Source of the DNA: Deinococcus roseus
GTDB lineage: Bacteria; Deinococcota; Deinococci; Deinococcales; Deinococcaceae
DNA length: 64,000 bases
Reading direction: 5' to 3'
Assembly (NCBI RefSeq): GCF_014646895.1
Contig: NZ_BMOD01000012.1
Coordinates: forward strand, 68,833-132,832
Shown here: positions 9,156-17,633 of the stretch, piece by piece
Position numbering within the stretch: position 1 is the first letter of the stretch
How the letters are laid out: every line of letters starts with the position of its first letter
Translations under genes and position numbers: made by a program
Notes under the pieces: model-generated
Seen by the model: the letters and a program-made list of their open reading frames with translations, nothing else
What the model was told of the DNA's origin: nothing
The model's database searches: none

Positions 9156-9188
9156 CCCTGCTGGGGGTTTGCTTTCAGCAGGGTTTTT
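9156..9188 (+). terminator. rho-independent terminator after the deacetylase gene
   Basis: CCCTGCTG (9156-9163) pairs with CAGCAGGG (9176-9183) and is followed directly by TTTTT. Confidence 0.75.
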
Positions 9189-9220
9189 GCTTGATGGGGA
9201 TTGCTCTGGATGCTCACCTC

Positions 9221-9250
9221 TTGACACCTACCTATCAGTAGGTATAGAAT
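9221..9250 (+). promoter_or_regulatory. tetR promoter with operator inside the spacer
   Basis: TTGACA (9221-9226) and TAGAAT (9245-9250) are 18 bases apart. The 16-base near-palindrome TACCTATCAGTAGGTA (9229-9244) fills the spacer. The ATG at 9257 is six bases after the -10, so the transcript should be leaderless and repressed by its own product. Confidence 0.8.
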
Positions 9251-9256
9251 CTTCCC

Positions 9257-9832
9257 ATGACCGAGAAAGCCGACACCCAGCAACGCATCCTGGACATTGC
9301 CCAGCATCTGGTGCAGGAGCGTGGCTTCAACGCTTTCAGCTATGCTGACATCGGTCAGGCCCTTGGCATCAAAAACGCCAGCATCCATTACCATTTTCCC
9401 AGCAAGACCGACCTTGGGGTCGCCATGGTGCGCCGGTATCGGGAGCGTCTGGAAGGACATCTTTCCCAGTTCCAGACGGGTGAGTTTCCTGCAGCCAGTG
9501 CCCTGGAAAACTACCTGGTAGGGTACCGCACGGTGGTGCATGCAGATGGGCGCATCTGCCTGTGTGCAGCGCTGGCAGCAGATTACATCACGCTGCCAGA
9601 AGCCATCCAGCAGGAGGTGCGGGCTTTTTTCCAGCTCAATGAAGACTGGCTTTCCCATGTGTTCACAAAGGGTCTGGAGAAACAGGAACTCCGGCTGACC
9701 TCCACCCCCCAGGAAGCTGCGGCAGTGTTTCTGGCCACCCTGGAAGGGGGAATGTTGCTGGCCCGTTCGTATGGGGACATGTCCCGTTTTGAGACCATTG
9801 GCCGCCAGGCCATTCAGGCGGTGTTGCCTTGA
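9257..9832 (+). CDS. TetR/AcrR-family repressor
   Basis: The 191-residue protein has an N-terminal TetR helix-turn-helix (FSYADIGQALGIKNASIHYHFPSKTDL, about residues 30-57) and a C-terminal ligand domain of the YsiA/AcrR-like type with CLCAALAAD. It is preceded by a promoter whose spacer is an operator. The same 16-base site, inverted, precedes the hydrolase gene downstream. It therefore most likely represses itself and that hydrolase and is released by an unknown small molecule. Confidence 0.92.
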   Translation: MTEKADTQQRILDIAQHLVQERGFNAFSYADIGQALGIKNASIHYHFPSKTDLGVAMVRRYRERLEGHLSQFQTGEFPAASALENYLVGYRTVVHADGRICLCAALAADYITLPEAIQQEVRAFFQLNEDWLSHVFTKGLEKQELRLTSTPQEAAAVFLATLEGGMLLARSYGDMSRFETIGRQAIQAVLP

Positions 9833-9860
9833 AGGAATCCCATTTTTTTGCCCCCTCATC

Positions 9861-9876
9861 TACCTACTGATAGGTA
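9861..9876 (+). promoter_or_regulatory. second copy of the TetR operator, inverted
   Basis: TACCTACTGATAGGTA is the exact reverse complement of the site at 9229-9244. It lies just before AAGAAT (9876-9881), a possible -10, and before the AAAGGAG of the hydrolase gene. Confidence 0.8.
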
Positions 9877-9896
9877 AGAATAAAAGGAGAAACCCC

Positions 9897-10679
9897 ATGA
9901 AAAAAACCCTGCAAACCCTCAGCCTGATGCTCCTCGGTTCCTTTGCCCTGGCCCAGACCCCTGTTCCCACCACTGTGGTGCTGGTGCACGGTGCTTTTGC
10001 AGACGGTTCCAGCTGGAATGAAGTCAGCAAAGTGCTGCAAAAGCAAGGCGTTCCTGTGAAAGTGGTGGCCAACCCCCTGCGTGGCCTCACCAATGATGGA
10101 GAATATGTCGCCAATGTGGTGCGCCAGATCCCCGGTCCAGTGTTGCTGGTGGGTCACTCTTATGGTGGTCCGGTGATCACCTACGCAGGCACCCAGGCAC
10201 CCAATGCAAAGGGACTGGTTTTTGTGGCCTCTTTCGGGCTGGATCAGGGACAGAACATTCTGGAAAGCATTCAGGCCTTTAAACCTGCTCCCCTCAATGC
10301 TGCCTTGCAAGAAGCCACTTTCCCCAATGGTGCCGGGACCGCTGGAGAATTCTACGTCCAGCAGGATAAATTTCACGAGGTGTTCGCTGCAGATGTTCCC
10401 CAGGACATCAGCGATGCCATGGGGGCCAGCCAGCGTCCGGTGGCAGGTCTGGCGTTCGGAGAGAAACTGTCCATTGAGCCTGCCTGGAAGAAACTGCCTT
10501 CCTGGTTTTTGATCACCACCCAGGACAACGCCATCAACCCGGATGCCCAGCGGGACGCTGCAAAGCGCATTCATGCCCAGACGGTGGAAATTGCTGCTTC
10601 ACACGCGGTGGCGGTCAGCCATCCCACAGAGGTGGCCCAGCTGATTCTGAACGCCCTGCACAGCGTGAACAAAGAGTAA
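9897..10679 (+). CDS. secreted alpha/beta hydrolase
   Basis: The protein has 260 residues with a signal peptide ending around SFALAQ. It has the oxyanion motif VLVHGAFADGSSW and the nucleophile elbow GHSYGG (Ser about residue 86). A late His in SHAVAVSHP is a candidate for the catalytic His. This pattern matches the small alpha/beta hydrolases related to EstC and hydroxynitrile lyases. AAAGGAG lies eight bases before the ATG at 9897; upstream in-frame ATGs fall inside tetR and have no ribosome site. The operator shared with the TetR gene suggests induction by the compound it hydrolyses. Confidence 0.85.
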   Translation: MKKTLQTLSLMLLGSFALAQTPVPTTVVLVHGAFADGSSWNEVSKVLQKQGVPVKVVANPLRGLTNDGEYVANVVRQIPGPVLLVGHSYGGPVITYAGTQAPNAKGLVFVASFGLDQGQNILESIQAFKPAPLNAALQEATFPNGAGTAGEFYVQQDKFHEVFAADVPQDISDAMGASQRPVAGLAFGEKLSIEPAWKKLPSWFLITTQDNAINPDAQRDAAKRIHAQTVEIAASHAVAVSHPTEVAQLILNALHSVNKE

Positions 10680-10724
10680 CCCTGGGGAGAGTGAGAACCC
10701 AGAACAGACTCACAATACAGACCC

Positions 10725-10758
10725 AACAGTGCTGCGGATTTAGAGCCGCAGCACTGTT
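10725..10758 (+). terminator. 13-bp perfect hairpin downstream of the hydrolase
   Basis: AACAGTGCTGCGG (10725-10737) and CCGCAGCACTGTT (10746-10758) form a perfect stem with an eight-base loop. The T-tract afterwards is weak (CATTTC), so termination is likely but not certain. The rest of the 10680-10989 gap shows no gene. Confidence 0.55.
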
Positions 10759-10989
10759 CATTTCAGCAGAGGTTTCTGAGGGCCACTTTTGTGGTCTGAA
10801 ACAAACCAACCTGTTTTCAGACTGGAATCTAAACCCCAGGGTTGCACATGTCACACCTTTCAAGGAGAATGGGCCTGAAGTTGACAATCCCTCACCATTT
10901 GCCCTTTTGTTCGGTCCACAAAAGAGTGAAGTGCCCTGTGGGTGCGCTGTGCAGCCCGCTGACCTTTTTGAATCCATTTTGGAGGCATC

Positions 10990-11790
10990 ATGTTGAAATT
11001 CCTGACCCTTGCCCTGTCGCTGCTGGGTGCTGCTCTGGCCCAGAACACCCCTGCCCAGGAAGAAGCCAACAAGGCTGTGGTCCTGCAGCTGTTCAAAGCA
11101 GCATTTCAGCAGGACAATCCTGAAACGCTCTCCAGCTTCTATGACGATCAGGTCCAGGAGCACACAGCAGCAGGCCTTCAGGACAAAACCTCTGCCTTGC
11201 AAGGCATCGCACAGCTGAAATCCAGTGCCCCCGGACTGGTGGCCAGCATCAAACACATTGCAGCAGATGGGGATCTGGTGGCCGTGCACTGGCAGGCTTC
11301 CTCCACCCCGGAAGATGAATTCAGCGGAGAGGCCCGCATGGATCTGTACCGGGTGAGTGCTGGAAAAGTGATTGAACACTGGAGTGCCCACCAGCGGGTT
11401 CCTTTCAGTTCGGCAAGTGGCAATTCGCTGTTCAGTGACCTTTACGTTGCCCCCAAAGACAGTCCAGAGATCAGCGAGGAACAGGAAGAAGCCAACAAAC
11501 AGCTGGTCATCGGATCCTACGCGGGTCTGTTCAATGACCTGAAGATGGATTTGTTGGACCAGAACTGGGACCCCAATTACCTGCAACACAACCCTTATGT
11601 GGGCAATGGCCTTTTGCCCCTGAAACGGCTTGTGGGTTCCCTGGGACCTTCCGGGGCGGGTCTGAAATTTGTGGGTGTGGTGGCAGATGGAGACCTGGTG
11701 TTCGTGTTTTCTGGGGGAAACAGTGTTCAGGGAGATCTTTTTCGGGTGTCAGACAATAAACTGTCTGAGCACTGGGATGTGCTGCGTTGA
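10990..11790 (+). CDS. secreted protein with two SnoaL/NTF2-like domains
   Basis: The 266-residue protein has a signal peptide ending near GAALAQ. Two tandem NTF2-like halves start with the same EEANK motif, at about residues 22 and 160. The second has the YLQHNP motif common in SnoaL-like proteins. TTGGAGG precedes the ATG by about five bases. Members of this fold include cyclases, hydrolases and ligand-binding proteins, so a specific activity cannot be given. It stands alone with its own upstream gap. Confidence 0.8.
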   Translation: MLKFLTLALSLLGAALAQNTPAQEEANKAVVLQLFKAAFQQDNPETLSSFYDDQVQEHTAAGLQDKTSALQGIAQLKSSAPGLVASIKHIAADGDLVAVHWQASSTPEDEFSGEARMDLYRVSAGKVIEHWSAHQRVPFSSASGNSLFSDLYVAPKDSPEISEEQEEANKQLVIGSYAGLFNDLKMDLLDQNWDPNYLQHNPYVGNGLLPLKRLVGSLGPSGAGLKFVGVVADGDLVFVFSGGNSVQGDLFRVSDNKLSEHWDVLR

Positions 11791-11810
11791 TTGGGGAAGG
11801 TTTGCTAGAG

Positions 11811-11880
11811 AGGGTTTGGCTGGAAGGGTTTGGCTGGAAGGGTTTGGCTGGAAGGGTTTGGCTGGAAGGGTTTGGCTGCC
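11811..11880. repeat. 14-bp tandem repeat, five copies
   Basis: AGGGTTTGGCTGGA is repeated at 11811, 11825, 11839, 11853 and 11867; the last copy ends in CC instead of GA. It lies in the gap between the SnoaL-like gene and the ArsR gene. The copies are essentially identical, so the array is probably recent or actively varying in length. Confidence 0.9.
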
Positions 11881-11986
11881 AGAACCAGACAGAACACCAT
11901 GCAAAGGATGGTTTGCGATGGGCATCCTCAGCAGAGAGGGTGCTTTTCTGTTTGCATGTTTGACTGAAAGGGGTATCATTCTGTTC

Positions 11987-12014
11987 TTGATATATTCCGA
12001 TATAGGTATATAAT
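11987..12014 (+). promoter_or_regulatory. promoter of the arsR-type gene
   Basis: TTGATA (11987-11992), a 16-base spacer, and TATAAT (12009-12014). The ATG at 12021 is six bases downstream, so the mRNA is leaderless. The AT-rich spacer contains TATATTCC and GGTATATA halves that could serve as an ArsR operator. Confidence 0.7.
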
Positions 12015-12020
12015 AAACAC

Positions 12021-12359
12021 ATGGCCCGAGCAGCAACCACCACCGACGCTTTCAATGCCGTGGCTGAGCCCATTCGCAGGCAAATTCTGGACATGCTGGC
12101 CACCGGAGAGCACACCGTCAGCGATCTGGTGGCCCAGTTGCAGCTGGCCCAGCCCCAGGTTTCCAAGCATCTGAAGGTGCTGAGAGAAGTGGGACTGGTG
12201 GAGGCCAGAGACGACGGACGGCAGCGGATCTACCGGCTCAACAGCCATGCTTTGCGCAGCATTTACGAATGGGTGAAACCCTATGAGCAACTGTGGTCCC
12301 GGCGTTTTGACCACATGGACCGGTTGCTTGCAGAACTCAAAACGGAGGAACAACCATGA
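12021..12359 (+). CDS. ArsR-family winged-helix regulator
   Basis: The 112-residue protein is an ArsR-type winged helix (AEPIRRQILDML, HTVSDLVAQLQLAQPQVSKHLKVLREVGLVEARDDGRQRIYRL). It has no cysteine pair for metal sensing and ends in the RRFDHMDRLLAEL segment. That matches the ArsR proteins usually paired with AHSA1/SRPBCC genes. It overlaps the next gene by four bases (ATGA). It likely regulates this two-gene unit. Confidence 0.92.
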   Translation: MARAATTTDAFNAVAEPIRRQILDMLATGEHTVSDLVAQLQLAQPQVSKHLKVLREVGLVEARDDGRQRIYRLNSHALRSIYEWVKPYEQLWSRRFDHMDRLLAELKTEEQP

Positions 12360-12877
12360 GCGGAGTCAACCCGGAACCCCCAGTCAGCATTGCAGCCACA
12401 TCGTCCCATACTGCCAGCATCACCCTGCCCACCGACGATCAAATCCTGATCACCCGCCTTTTTGATGCCCCCCGGCATCTGGTGTACCGGGCCTGGGTCA
12501 CCCCTGAACTGGTGAAACGCTGGTGGGCTTCGGACCTGGGAAAAGTGACCCTGGCAGAGGTGGATTTGCAGGTGGGCGGCCGCTGGCGTTATGTGATGGT
12601 CACGCACACGGGCCTGGAAGTGGGTTTCCATGGGGTTTTCCAGCAGATTGTGCCCCATGAATTGCTGGTGTCCACGGAACTCTTTGAAGGCATGCCAGAA
12701 GGCACAGGCGCACTCAACACCATCACCTTTGCAGATGCCCCAGGCGGCACCTTGTTGAGTTTGCTGGTGCAGCACAACAACCGTGAAGAGCGTGATTACC
12801 ATTTGCATTCAGGCATGGAATGGGGCATGCAAAAGGCCCTGAATTTCCTGGAAGAAGTGGCAAAGCAACTGGCATAG
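12356..12877 (+). CDS. SRPBCC / AHSA1-like protein
   Basis: The 173-residue protein has the START-like fold typical of the bacterial AHSA1 group: ITRLFDAPRHLVYRAWVTPELVKRWW, VGGRWRYVM and the closing amphipathic helix GMEWGMQKALNFLEEVA. It is translationally coupled to the ArsR gene, a frequent pairing. Function is generally unknown; it could bind a hydrophobic ligand. The first 30 residues are an unstructured extension. Confidence 0.88.
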   Translation: MSGVNPEPPVSIAATSSHTASITLPTDDQILITRLFDAPRHLVYRAWVTPELVKRWWASDLGKVTLAEVDLQVGGRWRYVMVTHTGLEVGFHGVFQQIVPHELLVSTELFEGMPEGTGALNTITFADAPGGTLLSLLVQHNNREERDYHLHSGMEWGMQKALNFLEEVAKQLA

Positions 12878-12970
12878 CCTGGAGGGATGCCTGAAACAGC
12901 TCAAATTTTGACTTCAGCTTGCAATCCGGGAAAACCCCTAGAGAAATCTGAACACAGTCCAAAATGACAC

Positions 12971-13018
12971 AGCCTGCTGAAAACTTTCAGACCCTGAACC
13001 GTTTTCAGCAGGCTTTTG
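12971..13018 (+). terminator. terminator after the arsR-AHSA1 unit
   Basis: AGCCTGCTGAAAAC (12971-12984) pairs perfectly with GTTTTCAGCAGGCT (13001-13014) and is followed by a short T run. Confidence 0.75.
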
Positions 13019-13144
13019 CTGGCTTTGAAAGCGCTCAGAACAAACATCCCCGCCATTTACCATTACACAAGACAAAAAACGCGTAAACCTTTACGGGGCC
13101 TGCTGGCTTCGTTACCAGAATGTAACCTTTCAGCCAAGCTTCAG

Positions 13145-13189
13145 GTGTGGCACGGGAATGTGGACAAAAGTCCCGGACTGTGCCACACT
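13145..13189 (+). promoter_or_regulatory. inverted repeat overlapping a promoter-like pair
   Basis: GTGTGGCAC (13145-13153) and GTGCCACAC (13180-13188) are perfect inverted arms. TGGACA (13161-13166) and CACACT (13184-13189) are 17 bases apart and overlap the dyad. This may be an operator-promoter for the gene at 13419, with a 220-base leader. I see no supportable gene in 12878-13418. Confidence 0.45.
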
Positions 13190-13418
13190 ATGAGCACGAG
13201 ATCAAAACGTGTGGGACAGCTTAAAACTTCGGGAAAGAGGGTGGACTCGTGTCCATCAACTGCACCCAAAGTCCCTGATTTTCCACCTTCTCAGGTGATG
13301 GGGTTCATCCTGTTCTTCAGGCTTTCTCCGAAAACCTGCTCACTCCAACCCACAACACCTGCACAGACCCTTTCCTCCAGACCTGCCGATCTGGGATTCC
13401 TGCTCAGGAGGAGCACCC

Positions 13419-13892
13419 ATGCAAATCTGTACTTTTAAGGCCCAAACCACCAACACCGTACAGAACCTCTGGCAACTCTGGACCAATGTCAAGAACTGGT
13501 CCAACTGGGATGGCGAACTGCAGGAGGTGCAACTCACCGGCCCCTTCAAACAGGGCTGCACAGGGACCCTGGTGTACCGGGACGGCACCCACAAGACCTT
13601 CACGGTGATCAAACTGCAGGTGCTGGAAAGCATGGTGATTTCCATTCCCTACGCCAGAGGCACGGAACTGCTGATCAAACGGGACATGCGTCAGGAAGGC
13701 CCCGAAGTGCATTTTGAACAGGACGTGACCCTCTCCGGGACCTTCATCACCAAGATGATGATGGGCAGCCACAAAGAACCCCTGCGGCAAGTTGCAGGAC
13801 AGCAAATGCAGCGCATGCTGGAACTGCTGGAAGGTCGCCGCGCCTTTGCTCCAGATGGGGCCCTGGTGGGAGCCACCAAGACAGCCCACTGA
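13419..13892 (+). CDS. SRPBCC (polyketide cyclase/dehydrase-like) protein
   Basis: The 157-residue protein has no signal peptide. The opening VQNLWQLWTNVKNWSNWDGELQEVQLTGPFKQGCTGTL is the classic start of the polyketide cyclase/dehydrase branch of SRPBCC proteins, and it ends with a long C-terminal helix. CAGGAGGAG lies five bases before the ATG. It is monocistronic, with its own terminator. The ligand is unknown. Confidence 0.85.
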   Translation: MQICTFKAQTTNTVQNLWQLWTNVKNWSNWDGELQEVQLTGPFKQGCTGTLVYRDGTHKTFTVIKLQVLESMVISIPYARGTELLIKRDMRQEGPEVHFEQDVTLSGTFITKMMMGSHKEPLRQVAGQQMQRMLELLEGRRAFAPDGALVGATKTAH

Positions 13893-13909
13893 CATCCTTC
13901 AACACCTGC

Positions 13910-13943
13910 CCCAGATTGGAGTTGTCCAATCTGGGTGTTGTTT
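13910..13943 (+). terminator. terminator after the SRPBCC gene
   Basis: CCCAGATTGGA (13910-13920), loop GTTG, TCCAATCTGGG (13925-13935), then TGTTGTTTT. Confidence 0.75.
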
Positions 13944-14132
13944 TGGGTTTTGCTGTCCTGACAGGCTGGGTTTTTGCAAGGGTCTGGCCTGTACCATGGA
14001 ACAGGTGCTTTCATTGTTTGGTGAAAAAACATTTACATTCTGCTCCAGAAGGCTGTCAGAAAAGAATGGATACAGTGGGAAAAAGCCGATTGCACTGCTG
14101 TTCTTTCCACGTGTTGCTGGTAGGAGAATTTC

Positions 14133-17100
14133 ATGACTGCCCCACAAACGGTTGCCATTCTGATGGATTACCTTGCCGATTACCAGATCCAGCTGCTGAA
14201 GGGCTACCACCGGGCACTGGACCAGGCAGGACTGGCCTCCACCACTTTTGTGGGCCGGGAGGTGCACTCGGTCAGCCCGCATTACCGCAAAGCCAATGAT
14301 GTGTACACCCTGCTGGACCCCGGGCAGCATCTGGGGGTGATCATCACTGCGGCTTCGATGGGCAATTTCATTGATGACGCACAGTTTGCGCAGTTCGCAC
14401 AGCGATTCAGCGGGGTTCCGGTGGTGGCCCTGGGGCGCAAAATTCCAGGGATCCCCAGCATTCTGATCGACAACAGGACCGGCATGCGGCAGATGATGGA
14501 ACACCTGATTGTGCAGCAGGGACACCGCTCTTTTGTGTTTGTGCGGGGCACCCGTGGCAACTCCGATTCCCAACTGCGGGAAGAGGTGGTGCGGGAGTGT
14601 TTGCAGCAGCATGGCCTGGAATTGCCAGACCACCATGTGTTGCAGGGAGATTTCTTCGGTCCGCGTGCAGCCAGTGAAATCAAACACCTGCTGCAGCAGG
14701 GCCAGCATTTTGATGTGGTGGTCTGTGCCAACGATGACATGGCCCTGGGGGTGATTCATGCACTGGAGCAGATGGGCCTGAGGGTGCCGCTGGATGTGGC
14801 AGTGGTGGGCTTCGATGACATTGAGGATGCCCGTTACTGCACCCCACCCCTCACCACGGTCCGGCAACCCATTGAGCAGCAGGCCGAACGGGCCGTGCAA
14901 CTGCTGCTGGACATCCGGGCAGGTCAGATCCCGCCAGAGGTGACACACCTGGACACGGAACTGGTGGTGCGGCAGTCCTGCGGAGGGATGCAGGAAGCAG
15001 TCCTGGAGGGTTCCAGCTCTCCTGGAGGTTCTTTTGTGCTGCCTGCAGAGGTGTTTCAGCCACTGCTGCACCAATTGGTGAACGCTGGACAGAATTCAGG
15101 GGCAGCCCTGCAGTTCCTGAAACAGTGGCAACAGGTGGCGGAGCGTTTGCTGGATGAAGGCAAAGATGCCCACATCGAGGCATTGCTTTACCAGCTGGAA
15201 ACGGCAGCCCAGACCCACATCGAACAGGACCCGCTGGCTTTGCGGCGGGTGGCCTACCAGGCGGCCAGTTTGCTGCAACGGGTGCGGGATGTTCGCAACC
15301 ACCGCCGCCACCAGCAGATCACCCAGAGCAACCATTTCATCAGCCAGATGGAACTGTCCCTCACCACCCATCCCGATCTGGATTCCATGTACCAGGACCT
15401 CACCGAGTACGCGCGGATGGTGCAGGTGCAGCGGTACGCCCTGGTGCTTTACGACACTTTTGGCTCTGAAGTGACCCCTCAGGCCAGGGTGGGTCTCTCT
15501 GCCCAGTTTGTGACCCCTGAAGAAGCCACTTTTCCCACCCGGCAACTTTTGCCCACCTGCATGCATCCTCAATTGCAGCGCACCCATTTGCTGGTGGTGC
15601 CCCTGTTTGTCAGCGAGGTGAATTTTGGTTATCTGGTCTACCAGAAACCCGAACAGGAGCCTTTCAACGGAGACCACTTTCGCTACACCATCAGCACGGG
15701 CATGTACCATGTGCACCAGACCCAGATGCAGCAGGCTTATGCCCGCACCCTGGAGCGCCGGGTGAATGAACGCACCACGGAACTGGACCGCCTGTACCGG
15801 CATTTGCAGCACGCTGCCATCCATGATGAATTGACCGGGCTGTTCAACAGGACCCTCTTGCAGGCCCGCCTGACCCAGTTGCTGAACCAGCCCCAGGTGC
15901 AGGGGCATGAGGGGCATGAGGGGCATGGTGTGGTGTTTCTGGATGTGGACCGATTCAAGAGCATCAATGATGCCCACGGTCACTCCCTGGGAGATCTGTT
16001 TTTGCAGCTGGTGGCAAACCGTCTGAAAACCACCTTGCAGGAACTGCACCCGCTGCACACCCTGGCCCGCTTTGGTGGAGATGAATTTGCGGTCCTGCTG
16101 GAAAATGTGGATGCCAGTGGGATTTTGCAGGTGGCCCAGCGGTTGCAAGAGGTGCTCAGGGAGCCGCATTCCCTGGGCAAGCACCTGCTGCACACCAGTG
16201 CCAGCATCGGGATGGTGCACATACATGGTCCCCAGCAGGCCGAGGCGGTTTTGCGGGATGCCGACATCGCCATGTATCAGGCCAAAAAGCAGGGTCCAGG
16301 ACAGCTGGTGTTCTTTGAAGGTCACATGCACGACCACCAGTTGAAACGCAGCCAGATGGAAAGCGATCTGCGCCAGACCCTGCAACAGCACCAGCTGGAG
16401 GTGCATTACCAGCCGCTCATCAACCTCTCCAGTGGGCGCATCATGGGTTTTGAAGCGCTGGCCCGCTGGTACCATCCCCACAAAGGCTGGATTCATCCCG
16501 TGCAATTCATTCCCATTGCCGAAGAAAGCGGTCTGGTGTTGCAACTGGACCGCCTGGTGCTGCAGCAGGCCTGCCAGCAGGTGCAGCAGTGGAGCCAGCA
16601 CCGCAGGGACCTGCTGCACCTGAGCGTCAACATGAGCACCCTGCAGTTTGCCCAGCCCGATTTTTACGCGGTGGTCTCGGAGATCTTGCAGGCCACCCAG
16701 TTTCCCGCCTGGCAACTCCGGCTGGAGATCACCGAGAGTTTGCTGCTGGAACGGGGTGACGTGGTGCGCCAGAACCTCCAGCAACTGCAGGACCTGGGGG
16801 TGAAGCTGCACATCGATGACTTTGGAACGGGATACTCCTCACTGGGGTATTTGCAGCAGTTTGCGGCCTCTGCACTGAAGATCGACCGCTCGTTCATTCA
16901 GAAATTGCAGCTGGGCAGGCAGCATCAGGAACTGGTGCGCACCATCATTCAAATGGCCCACAACCTGGGCATGTCGGTGGTGGCAGAAGGTGTGGAAACC
17001 TTAGAGCAGCAGGACTGGCTCAGGCAATCCCGCTGTGATGTGGTGCAGGGTTTCATGTATTCCCATCCGGTGGAGGCCCGTGCTGCCATGCATTTGCTGG

Positions 17101-17138
17101 ATCAGGAAGAGGCAGGCAAGCTGCTGGTGCAGTTTTAA
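14133..17138 (+). CDS. LacI-type sensor domain fused to GGDEF-EAL (c-di-GMP turnover protein)
   Basis: The 1001-residue protein starts, without any helix-turn-helix, signal peptide or membrane segment, with a sugar-binding domain like that of LacI repressors (about 5-290: VAILMD, NDDMALGVIHAL, VGFDDIEDARYCTPPLTTVRQP). A helical linker and a GAF-like region follow (about 300-535). Next is GGDEF (RFGGDEF near residue 646), with no RxxD inhibitory site in the usual place, then EAL (GFEALARW near 770, EITES, DDFGTGYSSLGYL, KIDRSF, AEGVE). Both catalytic signatures look intact, so it could make or break c-di-GMP in response to a cytoplasmic sugar-like ligand. A triple 9-base repeat lies in the GGDEF domain. 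Confidence 0.9.
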   Translation: MTAPQTVAILMDYLADYQIQLLKGYHRALDQAGLASTTFVGREVHSVSPHYRKANDVYTLLDPGQHLGVIITAASMGNFIDDAQFAQFAQRFSGVPVVALGRKIPGIPSILIDNRTGMRQMMEHLIVQQGHRSFVFVRGTRGNSDSQLREEVVRECLQQHGLELPDHHVLQGDFFGPRAASEIKHLLQQGQHFDVVVCANDDMALGVIHALEQMGLRVPLDVAVVGFDDIEDARYCTPPLTTVRQPIEQQAERAVQLLLDIRAGQIPPEVTHLDTELVVRQSCGGMQEAVLEGSSSPGGSFVLPAEVFQPLLHQLVNAGQNSGAALQFLKQWQQVAERLLDEGKDAHIEALLYQLETAAQTHIEQDPLALRRVAYQAASLLQRVRDVRNHRRHQQITQSNHFISQMELSLTTHPDLDSMYQDLTEYARMVQVQRYALVLYDTFGSEVTPQARVGLSAQFVTPEEATFPTRQLLPTCMHPQLQRTHLLVVPLFVSEVNFGYLVYQKPEQEPFNGDHFRYTISTGMYHVHQTQMQQAYARTLERRVNERTTELDRLYRHLQHAAIHDELTGLFNRTLLQARLTQLLNQPQVQGHEGHEGHGVVFLDVDRFKSINDAHGHSLGDLFLQLVANRLKTTLQELHPLHTLARFGGDEFAVLLENVDASGILQVAQRLQEVLREPHSLGKHLLHTSASIGMVHIHGPQQAEAVLRDADIAMYQAKKQGPGQLVFFEGHMHDHQLKRSQMESDLRQTLQQHQLEVHYQPLINLSSGRIMGFEALARWYHPHKGWIHPVQFIPIAEESGLVLQLDRLVLQQACQQVQQWSQHRRDLLHLSVNMSTLQFAQPDFYAVVSEILQATQFPAWQLRLEITESLLLERGDVVRQNLQQLQDLGVKLHIDDFGTGYSSLGYLQQFAASALKIDRSFIQKLQLGRQHQELVRTIIQMAHNLGMSVVAEGVETLEQQDWLRQSRCDVVQGFMYSHPVEARAAMHLLDQEEAGKLLVQF
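15901..15927 (+). repeat. three in-frame copies of a 9-base repeat
   Basis: AGGGGCATG is repeated at 15901, 15910 and 15919 and encodes GHEGHEGHG near the start of the GGDEF domain, just before VVFLDVDRF. The unit is a multiple of three, so copy changes keep the frame. Confidence 0.9.
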
Positions 17139-17283
17139 AGCAGTTGACAGAACAGGGGGTTGTCTGCTGGGTTGTAATCCTTTTTCAGGATGAGCGTCTG
17201 GAACTGGGCAGCTGATTTTCAGCTGTTGAATCCCTAAAAGATTGCTGCATGCGCAAAAAGCGTCCGCAGATCTACCATGAGAC

Positions 17284-17622
17284 ATGAACCTTTACCCCAC
17301 CTTTGAACAGGGGCTGAAGGCAGAATTGCCCCTGCTGAGACTGTTGACCGTGTTGTCCATCGAAGTGAACCCCCACCGTTTTGGCCAGATGATCGTGGTG
17401 CATTACCTGGCCCCCACCGGACACGTTTTGAAACCCCAGTATCAGGAAAGCCAGGCCTCTTTCTGGATTGCCGGGGTGCAACTCACCCCCCGCAGTGTGG
17501 AGCGGGTGCGCCGCCTGACCGGACTGCACAAAGTCACGGTCAGTGGTTTGCTGCCCAGAAGCCATGGACCCGAGAAAACCAAACACCAGGACACAGGTTT
17601 TTCTTTTCAGGTGGCCACCTGA
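17284..17622 (+). CDS. hypothetical protein
   Basis: The 112-residue protein has no signal peptide or membrane helix. The first 90 residues look like a compact alpha/beta fold (LRLLTVLSIEVNPHRFGQMIVVHYLAPTG). The C-terminus is basic and polar. TACCAT (17273-17278) is five bases before the ATG and there is no ribosome site, consistent with a leaderless gene. I do not recognise the family. It is convergent with the GH16-like gene, 11 bases away. Confidence 0.6.
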   Translation: MNLYPTFEQGLKAELPLLRLLTVLSIEVNPHRFGQMIVVHYLAPTGHVLKPQYQESQASFWIAGVQLTPRSVERVRRLTGLHKVTVSGLLPRSHGPEKTKHQDTGFSFQVAT

Positions 17623-17633
17623 AAGTTATGGCT

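Noticed and set aside
11811..11880. Possible CRISPR array
   Set aside because: The units are 14 bases and directly abutting with no spacers, and no cas genes are nearby.
13190..13438. Short frame beginning at the ATG just after the CACACT box
   Set aside because: It overlaps the ribosome site and start of the SRPBCC gene and its sequence is low-complexity with no family features.
14133..15000. LacI transcription factor
   Set aside because: The ligand domain is present but the N-terminal helix-turn-helix is missing; the output domains are GGDEF and EAL.
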